DNA of 23,731 nucleotides. Origin: JAGQRJ01 sp041402045. GTDB lineage: Bacteria; Planctomycetota; J058. Made by a program: the position numbers and the translations under genes. The notes beneath the pieces were generated by a model that was given only the letters and a program-made list of their open reading frames with translations, did not search any database and had not been told where the DNA came from. This document shows positions 7,632 to 14,300 of the stretch, in pieces. How positions within the stretch are numbered: the stretch's first letter is position 1; the number at the start of each line of letters is the position of its first letter. The stretch lies in NCBI GenBank assembly GCA_041402045.1, contig JAWKSZ010000091.1, forward strand, positions 1-23,731. The letters are read 5' to 3'.

Positions 7632-8400
7632 TCAGCCGCGCGGCGCGCGGAAGAAGCGACCGAGGAACCCTAGCGGGTCCGGGCGGCTGCCCGGCGGCGG
7701 GAGCAGCCCTTCGGCGCGCAACCACGCGACCTGACGTTCGACCGCTGGCTGCACGGGGCTCTTGGCGTAGCCCAGCTCGCGCTCCGCGCGGCGATCGTCC
7801 ACGAACCAGTAGAGCGACATGGCCCGCGCCAGGTTGCGGTTGAAGGTCACGTAGTCGCCGCGGTCCTCGCCCGAGAGCCAGGTCAGGCCCTCCACCGCGC
7901 GACCCAGGAGCCCCGCGCCGCCGCGCCCCAGGTCGACCCGCAGCGAGCCGAACCCGAGGGCCCCGCGCAGCAGGTCCAAGAACTCGTGGTTCGTCATGTT
8001 CTCGCCGCCGAGCAGGTAGTTCGCGCCGCGCGGCGCCTTGGCCGCGGCGATCGGGAACGCTCGGGCCACGTCCTCGACGGCGACGGCGTTGATCCCTCCC
8101 GGGGGGCACACCGCGAAGCGGCCCATGGCCAGGCCCAGGAGCACCCACGAGCTGTGCTGGCTGCGATCGCCCTCGCCGAAGCACAGGGTGGGGTGCAGGC
8201 GCACCGCGTCCAGCCCGCGGGCGAGGCCCTCGAGCACCTCGCGCTCGGCGAGGGCCATGGAGACGGTGTGGAAGGAGTGGTAGCGCTCGGCGTTCGGCGC
8301 CCCGGTCTCGTCCACCGGCAGGGGCGACGCCGTCCCCCCGTAGATCCCGACCGAGCCGGCGTAGAGCAGGCGGCGCACCCCCGCGGCGCGGCAGGCCCGG
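7632..8400 (-). CDS. Extended SDR / NAD-dependent epimerase-like protein, 5'-truncated
   Basis: About 255 residues of an NAD-dependent epimerase/dehydratase-type (extended SDR) protein, ending at the TGA at 7634-7632. The visible part begins at a RACRAAGVRRLLYAGSVGIYGG stretch, the core beta-strand that normally follows ~100 residues of Rossmann fold. Those N-terminal residues, with the GxxGxxG NAD-binding loop, are missing: near 8400 the frame passes into unrelated sequence that codes on the opposite strand. The catalytic YxxxK position reads HTVSM before ALAEREVL, so the Tyr and Lys of a normal SDR are replaced by His and Met. GINAVAVEDVARAF and NYLLGGENMTNHEF match the substrate-domain pattern of dihydroflavonol-reductase-like SDRs. 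As assembled it cannot bind NAD and is a gene remnant or an assembly artefact. Confidence 0.75.
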
Positions 8401-8945
8401 CCCTGTTCCGCCTGATCGCCGGCCGCTGCCCGCCCCGCGCCCAGGTGCACGTGGTCGGCATGCAGAACATCAAGGGCACCGGCCTCGACTTCGCGCTGCG
8501 CTGGGTGCGCCAGGGCGCGATCGACCGCGCCCTGGGCCGGCTCTCGAGCTTCAACCCCACGGTCCAGGCCCGCTCCCTCGAGTCCCTGCGCCAGCTCCAG
8601 GACCTGGTCGACTTCGAGGTCGACCTGATCCGCCGCGGGATCCAGGACGTGCTCCAGGGCGAGCTCTCCCTCACCTTCCGCCGCGAGCTCACGAGCTACC
8701 TCGAGTCCCTCCCCGCCGCCGACGCCGGCCAGCCCACCCTGCCCCAGCCCGACGAGGCCACGCCCAAGCACGTCCCCGCCTGGCTCAAGCTCCTGACTCT
8801 CCGCGCGGGGCGATCCCAGCGCGGGTGGGCGGCGCTGGCGCGGCGTGCGGGAAGCGCACCGCGGCGGTGGGAGGGCGGGCCGTGGCGCGGCGGTGGGAGG
8901 GCGCACCGTGGCGCGGCGGTGGGAGGGCGGGCAGATGCTGTTTGA
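8395..8945 (+). pseudogene. C-terminal fragment of an unrecognised protein, 5'-truncated
   Basis: Codon use with strong G/C third positions shows a coding frame on the plus strand from about 8395 (ALFRLIAGRCPPRAQVHVVG, then MQNIKGTGLDFALRWV) to at least about 8800 (WLKLLTLRAG). The frame runs on through the 26-bp tandem repeats to a TGA at 8943-8945, but the natural end is probably earlier. No start codon or ribosome site precedes it: the frame emerges directly from the truncated SDR gene that lies on the other strand. The middle is helical and charged (LESLRQLQDLVDFEVDLIRR), suggesting the C-terminal helical tail of a larger protein. I do not recognise the family. Confidence 0.5.
8840..8935. 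repeat. 26-bp tandem repeat, about three copies
   Basis: A GC-rich unit with the core CGGTGGGAGGGCG recurs at 8865, 8891 and 8917, exactly 26 bp apart; the last two units share GTGGCGCGGCGGTGGGAGGG. The spacing and near identity show tandem duplication. It lies in the gene-free island and directly abuts the inverted-repeat element. Confidence 0.85.
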
Positions 8946-9188
8946 ACTGCCGAGGCGCCGAGGCCGCAAAGGGCATGCAGAGCCGCGAACGCGGGGCCGT
9001 GCTGAACGGATCGTCGAAGGTGGCTTCGCTGGGCCGCCCTCCTGCGAGACGCCCACCGCTGGGCGGAGCCCCTTCACCTCCTCGATCGACCCGCTCGCGC
9101 GCAGGCGGGCCTCGTGCCGCGCCGCCAGGTAGCGCAGGACCTCTGCGTAGCCTCTGCGCTCTCTGCGCCTCGGCGGTTCAAGAGCATC
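8934..9188. mobile_element. 255-bp element with ~48-bp terminal inverted repeats (MITE-like)
   Basis: The left end (8934-8982, GATGCTGTTTGAACTGCCGA...) and the reverse complement of the right end (9141-9188, GATGCTCTTGAACCGCCGA...) align over about 48 bp with roughly 80% identity. The inner parts contain GCAGAG / CTCTGCG words. The interior of about 160 bp holds no convincing gene. Sequences of the type AACCGC(A)GAGGCGCAGAG are seen as intergenic repeats in many environmental bacterial genomes; this copy appears to be a member. No target-site duplication was verified and no transposase is encoded, so mobility is inference. Confidence 0.6.
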
Positions 9189-9192
9189 GACC

Positions 9193-9312
9193 CGCCTGCG
9201 CGTCGCGCGTCAGAGGCCGCCCGCGCGTCGCGCGTCAGAGGCCGCCCGCGCGTCGCGCGTCAGAGGCCGCCCGCGCGTCGCGCGTCAGAGGCCGCCCGCG
9301 CGTCGCGCGTCG
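9193..9312. repeat. 25-bp tandem repeat, about 4.5 copies
   Basis: The word CAGAGGCCGC recurs at 9211, 9236, 9261 and 9286, exactly 25 bp apart, each followed by CCGCGCGTCGCGCGT. The copies are identical over the full unit; a partial unit precedes the first and a degenerate one (CGGAGCCGGC) follows at 9311. It ends 17 bp before the GGDEF gene stop on the minus strand. There are no variable spacers, so it is not a CRISPR array. Confidence 0.95.
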
Positions 9313-9328
9313 GAGCCGGCGCCTTCGG

Positions 9329-11332
9329 CTAGGGCGCGGCCTCCCCGTGGCGGCCGCTGGCGGCGCGGCGGAGCTTCTTGAGCAGCTCGTCGCTCCAGCC
9401 CACGGCCTTGTTGCGGCCGGACTCCTTGGCCTCGTAGAGCGCGTAGTCGGCCTTCTTCACCAGGCGGGTCTGGTTCTCGCGCTCGGCGTTCTCGGCGTGC
9501 ACGGTCGCGATCCCGATCGAGACGGTCTTGCGGATCTCGAGGTCGTCGCCCACGAGGAAGCGCTCTCCCGAGACCGCCTTGAGGATCCGGCTCGCGATCT
9601 TCTCGGCGAGGGCCGCGTCGGCGCCGGGGAGGATGATCGAGAACTCCTCGCCGCCGTAGCGGGCCACGGTGTCGGTGGCCGGGCGCACGCACTTCTTGAG
9701 CACGGCGCCCATGGACTTGAGCACCTCGTCGCCGGCCTGGTGGCCGTAGGTGTCGTTGGTGTGCTTGAAGTGGTCGATGTCCAGCATCAGCAGCGAGAGC
9801 GGGGTCCCGGCGTCCTTGACCTCCTTCAGCTGCTCGTCGAGGCGCTGCTCGAAGAACCGGCGCAGGTAGACCTTGGTCAGGCCGTCCACGGTCGCCTTCT
9901 CGTAGAGCTCGGCGTTCTTGAGCGCGATCGCGAGCTGGCCGGCGAGGATGTCCAGGATCTTCTGGTCGTTGCCCGAGAACGAGCCGCCGCCGACCTTGTC
10001 GGCGAGCGAGATCGTGCCCATGACCTTGGTCGCCCCCGGCGAGTTCTTGCCCCCGCTCTTGGACACGATCGGCACGATCACGAAGGAGTGCGAGGAGTAG
10101 CGGGAGTGCGGGGTGTAGCCGTGGTCGCGCACGTCCTGCACCAGGAGCGGGCGGCCCTCCTCGATCACCTTGCGGCAGAAGCGCTCGCCGATCTCGCTCC
10201 CGCGGATCTTGGCCCACACCTCCTTGGTCATGCCCTGGACCGAGGCCAGCTGCAGGCGCCCGTCCTTGGGGTTCTGAATGATCACGCTGGCCTTGGTGCA
10301 GTTGATCAGCTGACAGGCGAGCTTCCCGACCTCCTTCAGGATCTGCTCGCGGTCGAGGAAGCTCGACAGGCGCTGGGTGGCGCGGCCGAGGTGGAACAGC
10401 TGCTGGTTGTATTCCTGGCGCCGGCGGTAGGCCTTGCAGTTGTCGACGTGCACGGCCACGAAGTTGGCGATCGCGGTCAGGAGCTCGAGGTCGTCCTCGT
10501 TGAACGAGCGCTCCTGGCTGCTGTCGACCTGGAGGATCGCCACGATCCGCCCGTGCTGCACGCAGGGCACGCAGAGGAACGCGCGCACGTTGGAGTCGAC
10601 GATCGACTGTCCGCTGAGGAAGCGCGCGTCGTCGAGGGCGTCGGAGCAGAGCACGCCCTCCTTGGTGTTCAGCACCTCCTTGAAGATCGTGCGCGAGAGC
10701 AGGTCGTCGCCGGCGCGGCCCGGGGTCCGCGAGCGGCTGGCGAGGGGCTTCAGCCGGCGCTGGTCCTCGTCCATGGTGAGGATGAACACGCGGTCCGCGC
10801 TGAAGATCTCGAGCACCTGCTCCACCACCCGCTCGCCCAGGCGGCGCAGGTCGAGGGTCCCGCTGAGCTTGTGCGAGAGCGTGAGCAGCGTGCGCACGCG
10901 GTGGTCGGCGCTGTGGCTGCGGTCCAGCGACTCGAGCATGCTCTCGGCGTCCATGAAGCCCTTGCGGCGGGCCTGGATCTGCGAGCGCAGGAGGTCGTCG
11001 GTGTCGATGCTCTGATACTCGATCGGCTGCTCGTGTTGCGGCTCCGAGTCCTCGGAGAACACGAAGGTCGTGTCCGCGATCTGGATCCAGTCGCCGTGCT
11101 GCAGCCGGGTGCTCTTGAACACCTCGCCGTTGACGGTCAGCGCCTTGGAGTGGTCGAGGTTCTTGATCTCGTAGCCGCTCTTCTTGCGGAAGATCTCGGC
11201 GTGGGTCGAGGACAGCCGGCGATCGTTGAGCACGATCGTGTTCTTGTCGGAGCTGCCGAGGGTCTCGCGGCTGCGGGTGAGCTCGAAGGTCTTCCCGCGG
11301 TTCTCGCCCTCGACGATGATCAACTGAGCCAC
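9329..11332 (-). CDS. FHA-GAF-GAF-GGDEF diguanylate cyclase
   Basis: 667 residues from a GTG at 11332-11330, chosen because the FHA fold begins there, 8 nt after the upstream kinase stop. FHA domain, residues 1-95: RETLGSS, LSSTHAEI (the Ser and His of the phosphothreonine pocket) and VNGE are present. GAF domain 1 is at about 145-300 and GAF domain 2 at about 325-480. The GGDEF domain spans about 480-650, with LDIDHFKHTND and the active-site G560-G-E-E-F564. It should make c-di-GMP from two GTP. The product-inhibition RxxD site is altered: residues 551-554 read PATD, with Arg one place early. No TM segments; cytoplasmic. It is co-transcribed with the kinase-TPR gene, so the FHA probably reads phosphothreonine made by that kinase, on itself or on the cyclase (inference). 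Confidence 0.93.
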   Translation of the reverse strand: MAQLIIVEGENRGKTFELTRSRETLGSSDKNTIVLNDRRLSSTHAEIFRKKSGYEIKNLDHSKALTVNGEVFKSTRLQHGDWIQIADTTFVFSEDSEPQHEQPIEYQSIDTDDLLRSQIQARRKGFMDAESMLESLDRSHSADHRVRTLLTLSHKLSGTLDLRRLGERVVEQVLEIFSADRVFILTMDEDQRRLKPLASRSRTPGRAGDDLLSRTIFKEVLNTKEGVLCSDALDDARFLSGQSIVDSNVRAFLCVPCVQHGRIVAILQVDSSQERSFNEDDLELLTAIANFVAVHVDNCKAYRRRQEYNQQLFHLGRATQRLSSFLDREQILKEVGKLACQLINCTKASVIIQNPKDGRLQLASVQGMTKEVWAKIRGSEIGERFCRKVIEEGRPLLVQDVRDHGYTPHSRYSSHSFVIVPIVSKSGGKNSPGATKVMGTISLADKVGGGSFSGNDQKILDILAGQLAIALKNAELYEKATVDGLTKVYLRRFFEQRLDEQLKEVKDAGTPLSLLMLDIDHFKHTNDTYGHQAGDEVLKSMGAVLKKCVRPATDTVARYGGEEFSIILPGADAALAEKIASRILKAVSGERFLVGDDLEIRKTVSIGIATVHAENAERENQTRLVKKADYALYEAKESGRNKAVGWSDELLKKLRRAASGRHGEAAP

Positions 11333-11340
11333 GAAACGCG

Positions 11341-14300
11341 CTACTTCTTCCGGATCAGCTTGTTGAACGCCGGGTCGTCGCGCAGCTTCTGGAACGCGGG
11401 CTCGTTCTTGAGGCGGTCGTAGCCGCGGAAGCCGTTGTCGAGGGCCAGCTTCAGCTCCTCGAGGGACTTGGTCTTGTATTCCTCGACGCGCTCCGGCGGG
11501 AGCCCCTCGGCGCACATGCGGTGCGCCCAGAGCTGGGCCTGGAGGTAGTGGCTGATCCCCGAGATCGGGTCGAGCTCGAGGGCCGCGTGGTAGTCCTTCA
11601 ACGCCTCCTGGTAGAAGGCCTCGATCTGCTCCGGGGTCTTGCCGTAGTCGGGGTTCGCGCGTTTGAACTGGAGGAACCCGCGATACAGCATGGCCGTCAC
11701 GTGGGTCGTGTTCAGCTCGAGGCAGTGGTTGAAGTCGTCGATCCCCTTGAGCAGGTCGTCCTCGGTGTACTCCTTGAACTCGGCCTTGGCCACGTAGAAG
11801 AACCCGCGCAGGAAGATCACGTGGGCTTCGTTGGGGTGGTCCGAGACGATCTTGTTGAGCTCGGTGATCACGCGGTGCAGGTCGACGACGTAGGTGATCT
11901 GGTAGACCTTGTTGTAGACCTCGTCCGCGATCCGGGGGTTGAGCTCCAGCGCCCGTGAGAGGTCGAGGATCCCGGGGACGAAGTTGCCGATCTTGAGGTA
12001 GCAGGTCCCGCGGTTGAAGTGCGCGTCGCCGTTGTCGGGGTCGAGGGCGATCGCGCGGTCGAAGTGCTCGATCGCGTCGTTGTAGTTGAGCTGGTTGCGC
12101 TTGTCCTCGCCCTCCTTGAGCTCGCGGGCCGCGGCGGCGAGGGCCGACTTGCGGATCTGCTCCTGGCTCTGTTCCCGCTCGAGGGCGGCGTCCTCCTGGC
12201 CCAGCTCGCGGCAGACCTCGACCAGGCGCCGCAGGTAGAGCTGCAGGCGGTTGACCTCCTCCGGATCGACCTCGTCGAAGTCGTCGGGGATCTTGCTGAC
12301 CGCGGCCTCGAGGTCCTGGCGCGCGGCGGCGAGGAGCTCGGGGTCGTCGCCTTGCTTGGCGGCCAGCGCCAGGCGGGCCAGGGCCCGACCGTAGAGCGCG
12401 TGCCGCGGGAGCGCGTCCGCGCCGGCGCTCTCGATCGCGCGGTCGAAGGCCGCGCGCGCGGCGACGGGGTCGCGCAGCGCCTGGGGTCGACCGGTCTCGG
12501 GGTCCGCCGTCTCGGGGAGGTCACGCGCGAGGAGGAAGCCCTCGGTCTCGTAGGCGGCGCTCAGCAGCGGATCCCGGGTGGCGGCCTCGCGGCAGAGCGC
12601 GAGGGCCACGTCGAGGCTCCCCCAGTCGGCGCAGAGCCGCGCGCGCTGGAGCTGGCTCAGCCCGTCCAGCGGGTTGAGCGCGGCCGCGCGGGCGAAGGCG
12701 CGGCGCGCGGTCTTGTAGAACTCGGGCTTCTTGGCGCGCTGGGCGTGGTCCTGCTGGTCGAGGCCCTGCTTGTAGTAGTAGCTCGCGAGGTCGGTGCCCT
12801 CGGCGACCATGCTCCGCGCGTCCTCGAACAGCTCCTGCGCCTCTTCGCGCTTGCCGCGGGCGAGGGCCACCCGCGCCAGGCCGAAGGTGGCGAAGGCGGA
12901 GTTGGGGTCGGAGTCCTCGGCGCGCTCGAACCAGCGCTTGGCGGCGTCGAGCTGATCCTCGCGCAGGGCGAGCAAGCCGAGCAGCGCCCGGGCCTCGGTG
13001 GCTTGGCTCGTGCTGGAGATCTCGACGGCGTCGTCGTCCTCCCACTGCGGCTCCTGGTCCCACTCGTCCTTGTCCCAGTCGTCGCCGGTGTCGCTTTGCT
13101 GGGGCTTGTCGACGTCCGCGAGCGCCTCCGCCTCGCACAGCGTGTCGGCCTGGCGCAGGTCGTTCTGCGCGGCCTTGAGGTCGCCCTCGGCCAGGCGCAG
13201 GCGTCCGCGTCCGATCCAGGCCGCGATCAAGGACTCGTCGAGCTCGAGGGCCTTGGTGTAGGCCCGCGCGGCGTCCTTGCGCCGCTCGGCGAGGACCTCC
13301 TCGGTGGTGGCCAGGAGCTTGTCCAGGGGGGGCGGCGGGCCGAGCTCGCCGTCGGGGTTGGCGTTGTCCTGGCGGAAGCGCGCCTCCTCCTCGAGGCGCA
13401 CCTCGACCTCGTCCGCGCGGTGGCGCAGGAGGTCGCCCAGGGCGGCCCAGGCCTCGGCGTGAATCGCCCGCGCGGCGGGGTGGTCGGTGTTGACCACGGT
13501 CTCGTAGTGCCGCTCGGCGAGCTCGTACTTCAGCTCGCTCTCCAGCGCGCGGCCCTGCCCGAGGGTCGCGAGGTGGTAGTCGCGCTCGCGCTTGCTCGCG
13601 GTCTCGAAGTTCTTGGCCGCGTCCTCGAAGTTGCGCGTGTCGAGGTTCAAGAGGCCCTGGAAGTAGTGGCCCTCGGGGCGGGTCGGGTCGAGCTCCACGG
13701 CCTCGCGCAGGTCCTTCCGCGCTTCGCCGTAGTTGCCGAGCATGTGCTGCGCGCGGCCGCGCCACACGTAGCCTTCGAAGCTGTCCTCTTGCAGCTCGAT
13801 CACGCGGTGGAAGTCGTCGAGGGCCTCCTCGTAGCGGGAGGTCCCGAACAGGGTTTGGCCACGCAGGAGGTGCGCGCGCACCTGCTGGCGCCGCTCCAGG
13901 GGCGCGTCGAGGAAGTTCACGACCGACGCGAAGCTCTTGAGCGCCTCGGCGGTGCGACCTCGGCGGTCCTGGACGACGCCCAGCTCCAGGCGGGCGTCGA
14001 TGTAGTTGGGGTCGGCCTTGAGCTGACGGGTGAAGGTCGCCTCGGCCTGGTCCAGGTCACCCTGAGCCAGGAACACCCGGCCGCGCTCGAGCTCGAGGTC
14101 GGCGGCCTCGGCGTTGCGCTCGAGCCCGCGGGCCAGGCTGGCCAGGGCCTCGGGGAACTGGTCCTGAGTGGAGAAGGCCCGCGCCTGGTGCAGGTAGCTC
14201 TTGCGGTAGGCCTCTTCGATCTCTTCGGAGAACTCGCCGAGGGTCGCCTGGTTCATGTCCTCGGTGTTGAAGCGGGTGTACTCCTCGACCAGCCCCTGCA

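Noticed and set aside
9193..9312. CRISPR array
   Set aside because: The 25-bp units are directly adjacent with no spacers, and no cas genes are in the window.
8825..11422. 865-codon plus-strand open frame over the GGDEF gene and repeats
   Set aside because: It runs through tandem repeats and then antisense to an obvious FHA-GAF-GGDEF protein.
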